Origin: Thermocatellispora tengchongensis
GTDB taxonomy: Bacteria; Actinomycetota; Actinomycetes; Streptosporangiales; Streptosporangiaceae
Length of the DNA stretch: 64,000 nucleotides
NCBI RefSeq assembly: GCF_014202315.1
Contig: NZ_JACHGN010000007.1
Location: 411,972 to 475,971 of the forward strand
Direction: 5' to 3'
Positions 42,337 through 51,721 of this stretch are shown piece by piece (the stretch's first letter is position 1; each line of letters starts with the position of its first letter). The translations under genes were made by a program, and so were the position numbers. The notes under the pieces are model-generated. The model did no database searches and was not told where the DNA came from. It was given only the letters and a program-made list of their open reading frames with translations.

Positions 42337-44160
42337 TCATGATGAGCCGACCGGGACGAACCCGGAGCCCGCTCGGTAGTTCGGCGACTGGTGCCGGAAG
42401 TAGGTGTTGTAGACCTCGCAGTAGCGCCCGCCCCTGGCCAGCAGCGTGGCGTGGTCGCCTTCCTCCACGATCCGGCCGTGGTCGAGCACGATGATGCGAT
42501 CGACGTGCTCGATCGTGGACAGGCGGTGGGCGATGACGATCGACGTGCGGCCCGCCAGGACCACGTCGAGGCCCTCCTGGATCTGGGCCTCGGTGAGGGG
42601 ATCGACGCTGGCCGTGGCCTCGTCGAGGACCACGATGGCGGGGTCCTGGATGAGCAGGCGGGCCAGGGCGACGAGTTGCCGCTGGCCCATGGACAGGGCT
42701 CGCCCGTGCTCGCCGACGTCTGTCTCCAGGCCGCTCGGCAGGGCCTCGATCCAGTCGCCGCCGCCGACGGCCGCGGCGGCGGCGCGTACGTCGTCGTCGC
42801 TCGCCTCGGGCCTGGGGTAGCGGATGTTGTCGGCGACCGTGCCGCTGAACAGGAACGGCGCCTGGGGCACCGCGCCGATCTGCCGCCGGTAGCCGCCGAG
42901 CTCCAGGGTGCGGATGTCGCGCCCGTCGATCAGCAGGCGGCCCTGCTGGAACTCGTAGAACCGGGTGATCAGCTTGCTCAGCGTGGACTTGCCCGCTCCG
43001 GTGTGGCCCACCAGCGCCACCGTCTCGCCGGCCTCGATGACCAGGTCGAAGTCTCGCAGCACGGGGTGCGCCGGGTCGTAGCCGAACGTGACCTTCTGGA
43101 ACTCGATGCGGCCCGCCACTCTGCCCGCCGGCCGCGCGTCGGTCTGCACGACCCGGGGCGGCGCGTCGATCAGGGCGAACACGCGCTCGGAGGCGGACAG
43201 TCCCTGCTGGAACTGCGACCAGAACGCGGCGATGGACGTCAGCGGGAACCAGAAGAGCGAGACTCCTTGCAGGAACAGGTACCAGTCGCCGGCGGACAGG
43301 TCGCCGCCGATCACCGCCGAGCCGCCCAGGTGCACGAGCGCGACCGTCGCGAGCCCGGCCACGAGGAACAGGACCGGGAAGATGGTCGAGAACACGAAGC
43401 CCTGGCGGAGGGTCACCTGGTAGCTCTGCCGGTTGATCGGCCGGAACTCGTCATAGACCTGCCGCTCCTGGCGGAAGTTCTTGGCCACCGCGATCCCGCC
43501 CATGGTCTCCTGGAGGTTCGCGTTGACCCGGCTCAGCGAGCGCTGCGCCCGGCGGGTGCTGACCCTGGCCATCCGCCGGAAGGCCAGCGCGAGCCCCACC
43601 ACGACCGGCACCACCAGGAGCGTCAGCAGGGCGAGCTCGACGCTGCGCACGAACAGCAGCACCGTGACGAACCCGACCATCAGCACCTGGCTGATCAGAT
43701 CCATCGTGAGCGTGGACACGGTCGCGAAGTCGTCGGTGTCGGACGTCACCCGGCTGACGATCCTGCCGGACGGCGTCTCGTCGTAGAAGGACAGGTCGCG
43801 CTTGAGCACCGCGTCGAACGCGTCCTCGCGCAGCCGGAGCACGACGTCGCCGGTGACCTGCGCGCTGTACTTCTGCCTGATGTAGTTGAACGCCCAGGAC
43901 AGCACCCCGGTGACCAGGATCCCGCCCACCAGCGGCCACCCCACCTCGCCGATGGTGCCGTCGGCGATGGCGTCAACGGCCAGGCTGACCAGCGCCGGGA
44001 CGGCCGCCTGGCCCGCGGACAGCAGCACGATCATGCCGGCCACCAGGAACATCGCGCCCAGCTTCGGCCGGAAGTAGGACAGGATCCGGCGCAGCAGGTC
44101 GCGGTCGTTGTAGGTGCGGTCGTAGTCCTCGGCGTCGAGGCCGTCCATGAGGAAGCCCAT
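42337..44160 (-). CDS. ABC exporter half-transporter, subunit 2
   Basis: This 607-residue fusion has a six-helix type IV exporter membrane domain (about 25-330) and an ATPase domain (Walker A VGHTGAGKSTLSK about 384-396, signature LSMGQRQLVALARLLIQDP, Walker B VVLDEATASVD). The signature starts LSMGQ rather than LSGGQ, and the A-loop region reads VTFGYDPAHP. With its partner at 44165 it forms a heterodimer of MdlAB/BmrCD type exporting drugs or lipids. Coupled to the partner: its ATG is 4 nt beyond that stop. Confidence 0.9.
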   Translation of the reverse strand: MGFLMDGLDAEDYDRTYNDRDLLRRILSYFRPKLGAMFLVAGMIVLLSAGQAAVPALVSLAVDAIADGTIGEVGWPLVGGILVTGVLSWAFNYIRQKYSAQVTGDVVLRLREDAFDAVLKRDLSFYDETPSGRIVSRVTSDTDDFATVSTLTMDLISQVLMVGFVTVLLFVRSVELALLTLLVVPVVVGLALAFRRMARVSTRRAQRSLSRVNANLQETMGGIAVAKNFRQERQVYDEFRPINRQSYQVTLRQGFVFSTIFPVLFLVAGLATVALVHLGGSAVIGGDLSAGDWYLFLQGVSLFWFPLTSIAAFWSQFQQGLSASERVFALIDAPPRVVQTDARPAGRVAGRIEFQKVTFGYDPAHPVLRDFDLVIEAGETVALVGHTGAGKSTLSKLITRFYEFQQGRLLIDGRDIRTLELGGYRRQIGAVPQAPFLFSGTVADNIRYPRPEASDDDVRAAAAAVGGGDWIEALPSGLETDVGEHGRALSMGQRQLVALARLLIQDPAIVVLDEATASVDPLTEAQIQEGLDVVLAGRTSIVIAHRLSTIEHVDRIIVLDHGRIVEEGDHATLLARGGRYCEVYNTYFRHQSPNYRAGSGFVPVGSS

Positions 44161-44164
44161 CAGC

Positions 44165-45997
44165 TCACCCCTGCTGTTCGCTTGCCATGACCGGGCCTTC
44201 CGTGTGGACGTCGGCGTGGACGTCGGCCTCGTCGTAGTGGGCGAAGACCCGGCGGTAGAGGCGGCTGCGCCGGATCAGCTCGTCGTGCGTGCCGAAGTCG
44301 ACCACCTGGCCCCGCCTGAGCAGCAGCACCTTGTCGGCCCAGCGGATCTGGGAGAGGCGGTGGGTGATCAGCAGCGTGGTGCGGCCTTCGAGGATGCGGC
44401 CGATCGCCTGCTGGATCTTGTCCTCGGTCGCGGAGTCGATGGCGCTGGTGGAGTCGTCGAGCACGAGGATCGCCGGGTCGGTCAGGAACGCCCGGGCGAT
44501 GGCCAGCCGCTGGCGCTGCCCGCCGGACAGGGTGACCCCCCGCTCCCCGATCACGGTGTCGTAGCCGTCCTCCAGCTCGCCGATGAACTCGTCGGCCTGC
44601 GCGTCGCGCGCCGCCCGCACCACCGCTTCGCGGTCGGCCCGCTGGCCGGTGCTGAAGGCGATGTTCTCGGCTACCGAGCGCGAGAAGAGCACGATGTCCT
44701 GCTCGATCGTGGAGATCTGCGACCGCAGCGAGTCGAGGTCCCAGTCGCGTACGTCCACGCCGTCCACCAGGATGCGTCCGGACGTGACGTCGTAGATCCG
44801 CGGCACGAGCTTGGTCAGGGTGCTCTTGCCCGACCCGGTCTCGCCGACGATCGCCACCGTCTCGCCCGGCCGCACGGTGAACGTCACCCCGCGCAGCGCC
44901 GGCTCGCCGCCCTCGTCGTAGGCGAAGGTCACGTCCTCGAAGACGATCTCGCCGCTGATCGGCGCGGCGTGCCCGTCGGCCCGCTGCTCGATCTCGCTCT
45001 CGGAGGTGATGATGCTCAGGATCCTGCGCGAGGACACGATCCCGATCTGGACCAGCGAGAAGGTGAAGATGGACATCTGGGTGGGGAATCCGAGCATCCC
45101 CATGAGCCCCATGAAGGCCACGACCTCGCCGATGGTGATCCCCCCGGTCGCGTGCAGGTGGAGGGCGTGCCACAACGCGCCCGCCATGGCGACGGCGTAC
45201 AGCAGGGTCGGCAGGTAACGCGCCTGGACCAGGCCGTTGCGTACGAACGAGTCGCGGTAACGCCGCGCGTTGGCCCGGAACCTCAGCCGCTCCTGCGCCT
45301 CCTGGGCGGTGACCTTGATCACCTCGATGCCGCGCACGGCCTGGCTGAGCCCGGCGTTGAGATCGCCGAACTCCTCGCGCATGCGCGTGGCCACGGGGTT
45401 GAGCCGGCGCATGTAGTGCCGGAGCGCGACCACGAACACGACCGCGAAGATCCCCGGCACCAGCAGCAGCCGCGGATCGAGCGCGGCGATGAAGAACAGC
45501 GGCACGAGCCCGGTGAGCCCGGAGTCCACGATGAGGTCGATGCCCGGCGTCATCATGATCGACAACTGCCGGATGTCGTTGGCCGCGCGGGCCATCAGGT
45601 CGCCGACCCGCTGCCGGTTGTGGAAGGTCTGGCTCTTGCCGAGCAGGCTCACGTAGAGCTCGTCGCGCGCGTCTCGCTCCAGCCGCTTGGCCAGGACCTC
45701 GCTCGACATCCGGGCCACGATGTCGAACAGCCCGCGCGCCAGCACGATCGCCAGCAACGCCAGCGAGATCAGCCCGAGCGCGTCCATCGGCTCGCCGCGC
45801 GCACCGAGGACGGCGTCGAAGGCGTCGCCCGTGAGCTGGGGCACCATGGCGTTGAACACCACCATGGCAAGCGACCCGCCGAGGAAGCCGAGCAGGTGGA
45901 GCGGGTGGCGGCGCAGATGGGACCAGAGCCAGCGCACCGGGCCGCGGCGGTCGTAGCGCGGGCCGGAGACGGAGAACTCCGAACTACTGATGGTCAC
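44165..45997 (-). CDS. ABC exporter half-transporter, subunit 1
   Basis: About 610 residues: membrane domain (about 35-330), Walker A VGETGSGKSTLTKLV, consensus signature LSGGQRQRLAIARAFLTDP, and Walker B ILVLDDSTSAIDSAT, in which the catalytic Glu after Asp is replaced (LDDS). A degenerate catalytic Glu is typical for one half of heterodimeric exporters. GTG 45997 (MTISSSEFSV) has GGGGGG upstream; an open frame to 46156 has no such site. First gene of the operon; the 45998-46206 region is a divergent promoter region shared with the response regulator. Confidence 0.9.
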   Translation of the reverse strand: MTISSSEFSVSGPRYDRRGPVRWLWSHLRRHPLHLLGFLGGSLAMVVFNAMVPQLTGDAFDAVLGARGEPMDALGLISLALLAIVLARGLFDIVARMSSEVLAKRLERDARDELYVSLLGKSQTFHNRQRVGDLMARAANDIRQLSIMMTPGIDLIVDSGLTGLVPLFFIAALDPRLLLVPGIFAVVFVVALRHYMRRLNPVATRMREEFGDLNAGLSQAVRGIEVIKVTAQEAQERLRFRANARRYRDSFVRNGLVQARYLPTLLYAVAMAGALWHALHLHATGGITIGEVVAFMGLMGMLGFPTQMSIFTFSLVQIGIVSSRRILSIITSESEIEQRADGHAAPISGEIVFEDVTFAYDEGGEPALRGVTFTVRPGETVAIVGETGSGKSTLTKLVPRIYDVTSGRILVDGVDVRDWDLDSLRSQISTIEQDIVLFSRSVAENIAFSTGQRADREAVVRAARDAQADEFIGELEDGYDTVIGERGVTLSGGQRQRLAIARAFLTDPAILVLDDSTSAIDSATEDKIQQAIGRILEGRTTLLITHRLSQIRWADKVLLLRRGQVVDFGTHDELIRRSRLYRRVFAHYDEADVHADVHTEGPVMASEQQG

Positions 45998-46206
45998 AGG
46001 CACAGCCCCCCGGCCCTGGCTAGGTGAACCCTCGACTTGTATCACCGGCCACCGACGATTTTCGAACCCTTTTCCGGGCGGGCGGCCGCACCGGTGCCCG
46101 CGTCGGCCCGCCGGCTCGGGCCGTGACCTTTTCATGATCCATAGTGACGATCTCACGAGATGGTAGAAATAGGGCGAAAGTGGGGGCGTGACGGTAGGGG
46201 CGATGG

Positions 46207-46812
46207 ATGATCCGGGTCTTGCTCGCCGAGGACATGCACATGGTCCGGGGGGCGCTGGTCGCGCTGCTGGAGCTCGAACCCGACATCAAGGTGGTCGCGG
46301 AGGTGGGCACCGGGGACGAGATCGTGCCCGCGGCGCTGGCGTCCGAGCCGGACGTGGCGGTGATCGACGTCGAGCTGCCCGGTGTCGATGGGCTCACCGC
46401 GGCGGCCGAGTTGCGCAGGCGGGTGCCGCGCTGCCGGGTGCTGGTCGTGACGAGCTACGGGCGGCCCGGGAACGTGCGCAAGGCGTTCGCCGCGCAGGCG
46501 TCCGGGTTCGTGGTCAAGGACGCGCCCCCGGAGCGGCTCGCCGATGCGATCAGGAGGGTCGCGGCGGGTGAGCGGGTGATCGACCCGCAGCTCGCCGTGG
46601 CGGCGCTGGAGGCGGTGGACAGCCCGCTCAAGCCGCGCGAGCTGGAGGTGCTGCGGAGGTTCTCCGAGGGCGAGGACGTGGAGCAGATCGCGAAGGCGCT
46701 GTTCCTGTCGGCGGGCACCGTGCGCAACTACCTGACCGGGATCGTCGCCACGCTGCACGCGCGCAACCGGCTGCACGCGGTCCGGATCGCGCAGGACGCC
46801 GGTTGGCTCTGA
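46207..46812 (+). CDS. NarL/DesR-type response regulator
   Basis: This 201-residue protein has a receiver domain with acidic pair LLAEDMHM, phospho-acceptor Asp in VAVIDVELPGVDGL (about 56), VTSYG and KDAP Lys (about 104). A C-terminal LuxR-type HTH follows: LKPRELEVLRRFSEGEDVEQ with AKALFLSAGTVRNYLTGI. This is the DesR subfamily layout. A 12-bp imperfect palindrome ATCTCACGAGAT lies at 46150-46161 upstream. It overlaps the kinase gene by about 10 nt, so they form a two-component pair. Confidence 0.92.
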   Translation: MIRVLLAEDMHMVRGALVALLELEPDIKVVAEVGTGDEIVPAALASEPDVAVIDVELPGVDGLTAAAELRRRVPRCRVLVVTSYGRPGNVRKAFAAQASGFVVKDAPPERLADAIRRVAAGERVIDPQLAVAALEAVDSPLKPRELEVLRRFSEGEDVEQIAKALFLSAGTVRNYLTGIVATLHARNRLHAVRIAQDAGWL

Positions 46813-48620
46813 GCCCGTCCTGGCTGGTCGCCGGGTTCATCTGCGTGATGTGCCTGGTACGGGTGAGCTTCCACCTCGGCGAGGCATCGGCCGGGCCGTT
46901 GACGGTGGCGTGCGTCATCGGGGTCGCCGCGCTCCAGTTGCCGATCTCGCTCCCTGGCAGGCGGCGCCTGTCGGCGGCGCTCTTCCCGGTGCAGGCCGTG
47001 GTGAACTACCTGCCCCTGCTGGCCGAGGCCGGCAGTTGGCGGGCGGGCGGCTCGGGGTTCGTGGCGGCTTCGGCCCTTCTCGTGGTGAGCGGTCCCGCCG
47101 CGTGGCTGCTCCTGGGGGTGATCGCGGCCGTCGAGGGCATCGTGGCGTCCTCGCTGGACCGCGCGCCCCTGGGGGTCTATTACGCGGTCGTCGCCCCCGT
47201 CACCGTCGGCCTGATGCTGTACGGCCTCAGCGGCCTCACCGACCTCCTGCACCGGGTGGGCCGGGAGCGGTCCGAGTTGGCGGCCAGGGCCGAGGAGGTC
47301 GAGCGGCTACGGCTGTGGCGGCACGTACAGCACCTCGTGGTGAGCAGCGTGTCGGCCGTCGAGCGGCTGGCGGAGCGGGCCCGGCGCCAGGGCGGGGCGG
47401 AGGCGGTGCGGAACCGGGTCTCACGAGCCGTCGCCATCGCGCGGAGCGCGCTGGACCGGGTACGGTCCCTCCCGCCCGCCGACGGCCCGCTCCCGGTCCC
47501 GCCCGGCGATCACGACGAACGGATCGTACGGCTGGCCACGCCGATCCTCGTCGTCGTGCACGTGCTGTTCATCGGGCAGTCGCTGTTCAACTTCGCCGCC
47601 GGGGAGACGCGCGATCCCGGCTCCGGGGACGCCGCCTACCTCGCCCTGCTGCCGGTGGCCTTCGCCCTGCAGTTCTGGCACCTGGCCGCCCTGCGCGCGG
47701 GCAGGCGGCCGAAGGGCCTGGTCTGGACGCTGGCGGCTCAGGGCATCGCCACCTACCTGCCCCTTGCGGACGGGGAGACGTCCGGGCTTGTGGTGTCGGG
47801 GTTCTTCGCCGGCGTCGTCTTGCTCTACGCGCGGGCGCCGGTGTCATGGCCGCTGACCGTGGCGATCTGCGGCATCGCGGGGCTGGAGGGCTGGCTCACC
47901 CGGAGCCCGCTCCTCGCCGGCTACCAGTTCTGCAGTTCCCTGGGCACCGCGCTGGCGGTCTACGGCCTGACCCGGCTGGTCGCCCTGGTCACCGAGCTCA
48001 GGCGTACCCGGGCCGAGCTCGTCGAGGTGGCGGCCCTGCGCGAACGGCTGAAGGTGCGCAGGGACGTACACGACCTGCTCGGCCGCGGGCTCACCGCGAT
48101 CGTCCTGCACGGGGAGCTGGCGCTGCGGCTGCTGGAGGCGGACCGGGGCCGGGCGATGGAGCATGTCGAGCGGATGACGGAGGCGGCGCGGGCCACGCTC
48201 GCGGACGCCGCCGGGCTGAACGCACCGGGCCGGGGCCTGTCGCTGGCCGCCGAGGTGGACTCCGCCAGGGCCGTGCTGGAGTCGGCGGGAGCGTCCGTGC
48301 GGATCGACGCCGCGCCCGTGTCGGGGCGGGCCGAGCCCGTGCTCGCGGTGGTGCTGCGCGAGGCGGTCACCAACGTGCTCAGGCACAGCACCCCGGGCGA
48401 GTGCCTGGTGCGGATCGCCGTCGAGGACGGCCGCGTACGGCTGCTCGTGGCCAACGACGGGGCGGCCCCCGCCTCCGACGAGCCCGGCACGGGGCTGCGG
48501 AGCATGCGCGCCCGCCTGGCCGCGATCGGCGGCGAGCTCACCGTCACCCGGGCCGGCGACCGCTTCGAGCTCCTCGCCCGCGCCCCGGTCGATCATGAGA
48601 ATCTCACGCTCACGAGGTGA
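46803..48620 (+). CDS. DesK-like histidine kinase with duplicated membrane and dimerisation modules
   Basis: This 605-residue protein carries the fold twice. First a membrane module (about 5-150) is followed by a helical pair, RLRLWRHVQHLVVSSVSAVE to SALDRVRSL, that resembles a DHp domain but without ATPase. A second membrane module (about 240-395) is followed by LRERLKVRRDVHDLLGRGLT, where His in RDVHDLLG is the expected phospho-acceptor. An HATPase_c domain then follows (LREAVTNVLRHS, LLVANDGAAP, GTGLRSMRARLAAIGG). Normal DesK-type kinases are about 350-400 residues. The TTG start overlaps the regulator stop; the exact start is uncertain. Confidence 0.85.
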   Translation: MALSPSWLVAGFICVMCLVRVSFHLGEASAGPLTVACVIGVAALQLPISLPGRRRLSAALFPVQAVVNYLPLLAEAGSWRAGGSGFVAASALLVVSGPAAWLLLGVIAAVEGIVASSLDRAPLGVYYAVVAPVTVGLMLYGLSGLTDLLHRVGRERSELAARAEEVERLRLWRHVQHLVVSSVSAVERLAERARRQGGAEAVRNRVSRAVAIARSALDRVRSLPPADGPLPVPPGDHDERIVRLATPILVVVHVLFIGQSLFNFAAGETRDPGSGDAAYLALLPVAFALQFWHLAALRAGRRPKGLVWTLAAQGIATYLPLADGETSGLVVSGFFAGVVLLYARAPVSWPLTVAICGIAGLEGWLTRSPLLAGYQFCSSLGTALAVYGLTRLVALVTELRRTRAELVEVAALRERLKVRRDVHDLLGRGLTAIVLHGELALRLLEADRGRAMEHVERMTEAARATLADAAGLNAPGRGLSLAAEVDSARAVLESAGASVRIDAAPVSGRAEPVLAVVLREAVTNVLRHSTPGECLVRIAVEDGRVRLLVANDGAAPASDEPGTGLRSMRARLAAIGGELTVTRAGDRFELLARAPVDHENLTLTR

Positions 48621-48668
48621 GCGCCGCGTCTGTGCCGGGCGGCGTCCGATGCCGCACAGTCGGGGACC

Positions 48669-50123
48669 ATGAATCGTCGACAGTTCCTCGCGGCCGTCGC
48701 GCTCTCGGGCTTCGCCTCGGCCTGCGGCTCCGGCGCCATGAGCGATCCGGCCGCCTTCCGCACCGAGCTGCGCGTGCCGCCGCTGCTCGTGCCCAAGGTG
48801 GACAAGGACGGAACGCGGAGATTCGCGCTGACGATGCAGCGGGGCCGCAGCGAGATCCTGCCCGGCAAGCCGGTCGAGACCTGGGGGTTCAACGGCCCGC
48901 ACCTCGGGCCGACGATCCGGGTGGCGCGCGGCGACAGAGTCCGGATGGCGGTCACCAACCGGCTGGACGAGGCGAGCACCGTGCACTGGCACGGGATGCG
49001 GCTGCCGGCGAAAATGGACGGCGGGCCGCACCAGATGATCGAACCGGGCGGCACGTGGAGCCCGCACTGGACCATCGACCAGCCCGCCGCAACGTCCTGG
49101 TATCACCCGCACCCGCACGGCGCGACCGCCGAGCACGTCTACCGCGGCCTCGCCGGCATGTTCATCATCGACGACCCGGCCGAGACCGAGCTTCCCGCGA
49201 AGTACGGGATCGACGACGTCCCGCTCATCCTTCAGGACAAGAACCTCGCCGAGGACGGCTCGCCCACCGGCGATCCGTTGGATGGCACCTTCGGCATCCT
49301 GGGCGAGCACATGCTGGTCAACGGCACGCACGCCCCGTTCCTGAACGTGCGCACCGAGCGGGTGCGCTTCCGGATCCTCAACGGGTCCAACGCCCGGATG
49401 TACCACCTCGCGTTCGCCGACCGGCGTGCGTTCCATGTCGTCGGCGGCGACGCCGGGCTGCTGCCCGCCCCGGTCCAGGTGGAGCAGGTCTCGCTCACGC
49501 CGGGCGAGCGGGTGGAGGTCGTGGCGGCCTTCACGGCCGGCGAGCAGGTCCTGCTGCGCACGCTCTCGGGATCGGACGACATCGACGAGGGCGACTTCGA
49601 CCTGCTGAAGATCGTCGCGGCGCCGCGGCTGGCCGCCTCTCCCCGTCTGCCGTCCCGCCTGGCCGGCGCCCCCGCCCCGATCGCGGTCCCCCCGAACGCC
49701 AGGGTCCGCCGGTTCCAGCTCAACGGGCACGACGCCATCAACCGCAAGGAGATGGACCTGTCGCGAATCGACGAGGTCGTGCCCGCCGGCGCCACCGAGA
49801 TCTGGGAGATCGAGAACACCGTCTACGCGCACAACTTCCACATCCACGAAGTGGCCTTCCAGGTGCTCGACGTGGACGGGGAGAAGCCTCCGGCGTACGG
49901 GAGCGGCCACAAGGACACCGTCTACGTGCCGCCGAAGAGCACGGTACGGCTCGCCGTCCGGTTCGGCCGCTTCACCGACCCGGCCACGCCGTACATGTAC
50001 CACTGCCACATCCTCCGGCACGAGGATTCCGGCATGATGGGACAGTTCGTGATCGTGGAGCCCGGCACCGAGAACCAGGTGCCCCGCACGATCGCCACCG
50101 ACCACGCGCACCACGGCGCCTAG
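48669..50123 (+). CDS. Multicopper oxidase, Tat-exported lipoprotein
   Basis: This 484-residue protein has a Tat signal (NRRQFLAAVALSGF) with lipobox ASAC (Cys near residue 19). Three cupredoxin domains carry copper ligands: TVHWHGMRLP, SWYHPHPHG, HNFHIHEVAF and the type 1/3 segment YHCHILRHEDSGMM. It resembles CueO/SufI-type oxidases and could detoxify copper or oxidise phenols outside the membrane. ATG 48669 is 48 nt after the kinase stop, so the two-component pair may control it. Its last 4 nt overlap the convergent WYL gene. Confidence 0.9.
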   Translation: MNRRQFLAAVALSGFASACGSGAMSDPAAFRTELRVPPLLVPKVDKDGTRRFALTMQRGRSEILPGKPVETWGFNGPHLGPTIRVARGDRVRMAVTNRLDEASTVHWHGMRLPAKMDGGPHQMIEPGGTWSPHWTIDQPAATSWYHPHPHGATAEHVYRGLAGMFIIDDPAETELPAKYGIDDVPLILQDKNLAEDGSPTGDPLDGTFGILGEHMLVNGTHAPFLNVRTERVRFRILNGSNARMYHLAFADRRAFHVVGGDAGLLPAPVQVEQVSLTPGERVEVVAAFTAGEQVLLRTLSGSDDIDEGDFDLLKIVAAPRLAASPRLPSRLAGAPAPIAVPPNARVRRFQLNGHDAINRKEMDLSRIDEVVPAGATEIWEIENTVYAHNFHIHEVAFQVLDVDGEKPPAYGSGHKDTVYVPPKSTVRLAVRFGRFTDPATPYMYHCHILRHEDSGMMGQFVIVEPGTENQVPRTIATDHAHHGA

Positions 50124-51073
50124 GCCCTGCTGAACCGGGCGCCCCAGTCGTGCACCCGGTCGAGCAGTTCGGGCGGGTGGAGGACGTGGAAGCCGGCGCC
50201 GACCACGCCCAGGGCCATGGTCGGCCAGTCCAGGGAGTCGGAGGTCATGCGGACCCGGCAGTGCCCGGCGTCGATCTCCTCGACCGTGCTCCACCGGCCG
50301 ATCCGTTCGCGTACGGTCGCGGCCGGAGCATCGACCAGGACCTCCACCCGGTACGGGCGAGGGCGGTTCTCCAGACCGGCGCGGACGAACTCGGCGGCGT
50401 CGGCGGCGGGCAGATCGCGGGGCCGGAACCGGGAGCCGGTACCGCGTGGCTCGGTGAGCCGATCGACCCGGAAGCTGCGCCAGTCGTGCCGGGTGAGGTC
50501 GTAGGCGACCAGGTACCAGCGCTGCCAGTGACACACCAGCCGGTACGGTTCGACGTGCCGGTCGGAGCGCTCGCCGAAGGCGGCGGTGTAGGAGAAGCGA
50601 AGCTGCTCGCTGTCGCGGCAGGCCAGCGCGACCGCGGTGAGCACACCCGGATCGACCCCCGTCGTGGCCGGGCCGCCCCAGCCGGCGGGCTCGGTCATCG
50701 CCTGCAAGGTCTCGATCCTGCGGCGTAGCCGGGCGGGCATCACCTGCACCACCTTGGCCAGCACCCGGACGGACGCCTCGGCGATGCCCTCCGCCCCGCC
50801 CTGCGCGGCGGTCCGCAGCCCCATGACCAGGGCGACCGCCTCGTCGTCGTCGATCACCAGCGGCGGCAGGGCCGCGCCCGCGGCGAGCTGGTAGCCGCCC
50901 TCCACGCCGCGCTGCGCCTGGACCGGATAGCCCAGCTCGCGCAACCGGTCGATGTCCCGGCGCAGGGTGCGGATCGAGACCCCCAGCCGCTCGGCCAGCT
51001 CGGTGCCCGGCCAGAACCGGTGGTTCTGGAGCAGGGACAGCAGCCGCAGCGTCCGGGTGCTGGTGTTCGCCAT
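50120..51073 (-). CDS. HTH-WYL transcriptional regulator (YafY-like)
   Basis: This 317-residue protein has an N-terminal DeoR-like HTH, LLQNHRFWPGTELAERLGVS with IRTLRRDIDRLRELGYPV (about 14-51), and a WYL domain with WQRWYLVAYDLTRHDWRSFR (about 183-202). A C-terminal WCX region follows. WYL domains bind nucleic acid or nucleotide ligands. It is divergent from the DinB gene at 51167, an arrangement repeated in many actinobacterial genomes, and probably represses it. Confidence 0.9.
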   Translation of the reverse strand: MANTSTRTLRLLSLLQNHRFWPGTELAERLGVSIRTLRRDIDRLRELGYPVQAQRGVEGGYQLAAGAALPPLVIDDDEAVALVMGLRTAAQGGAEGIAEASVRVLAKVVQVMPARLRRRIETLQAMTEPAGWGGPATTGVDPGVLTAVALACRDSEQLRFSYTAAFGERSDRHVEPYRLVCHWQRWYLVAYDLTRHDWRSFRVDRLTEPRGTGSRFRPRDLPAADAAEFVRAGLENRPRPYRVEVLVDAPAATVRERIGRWSTVEEIDAGHCRVRMTSDSLDWPTMALGVVGAGFHVLHPPELLDRVHDWGARFSRA

Positions 51074-51166
51074 GTTCCCGATTCTGCCCGGAATTCAGGT
51101 CAGAAAGTGACACCTATGGCCCGTAGCGTGGTCCTTGACCGCGGAACGAACGACGGAAGGCGAAGC

Positions 51167-51694
51167 ATGAGCGTCAACACCCTGGCCATCACCGGCGAGC
51201 GGGCCGACCTGCTGGCGGCCCTGGCCCAGCACCGGCACTTCCTGCGCTTCACCACCCGCGACCTCACCGACGAGCAGGCCGGGCAGCGGACCACCGTCAG
51301 CGAGCTGTGCCTCGGCGGCCTGATCAAGCACGTCGCCTCGGTGGAGCGGGGCTGGGTGAACTTCATCCTGGAGGGCCCCTCGGCCATGGGCGACTTCGAC
51401 AGCATGACCGAGGACGACTGGGCCCAGCGGGCCGACGAGTTCCGGATGCTGCCCGGTGAGACGCTGGCCGGCGTGCTGGCCGACTACGAGGAGGTGGCCC
51501 GCCGTACCGACGAGGTGATCGCCACCCTGCCCGACCTGGACGCCGCCCAGCCGCTGCCGAAGGCCCCGTGGTTCGAGCCCACGTCGTGGTCGGCCCGCCG
51601 GGTGCTGATGCACATCATCGCCGAGACGGCCCAGCACGCCGGCCACGCCGACATCATCCGCGAGTCCCTGGACGGCGCCAAGAGCATGGGCTGA
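51167..51694 (+). CDS. DinB/DUF664-family protein
   Basis: This 175-residue four-helix protein has LLAALAQHRHFLRFTTRDLT near the start, LIKHVASVERGWVNFI (about 45-60) and HIIAETAQHAGHADIIRESL near the end. The three His positions form the metal site of DinB-like enzymes (thiol-dependent transferases using mycothiol in actinobacteria; established for relatives). ATG 51167 is preceded by GGAAGGCGAAGC. Its C-terminus matches the relic at 32042-32116. Confidence 0.88.
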   Translation: MSVNTLAITGERADLLAALAQHRHFLRFTTRDLTDEQAGQRTTVSELCLGGLIKHVASVERGWVNFILEGPSAMGDFDSMTEDDWAQRADEFRMLPGETLAGVLADYEEVARRTDEVIATLPDLDAAQPLPKAPWFEPTSWSARRVLMHIIAETAQHAGHADIIRESLDGAKSMG

Positions 51695-51721
51695 CCAGCG
51701 GCGAGCACCGGCGCGATGCCG

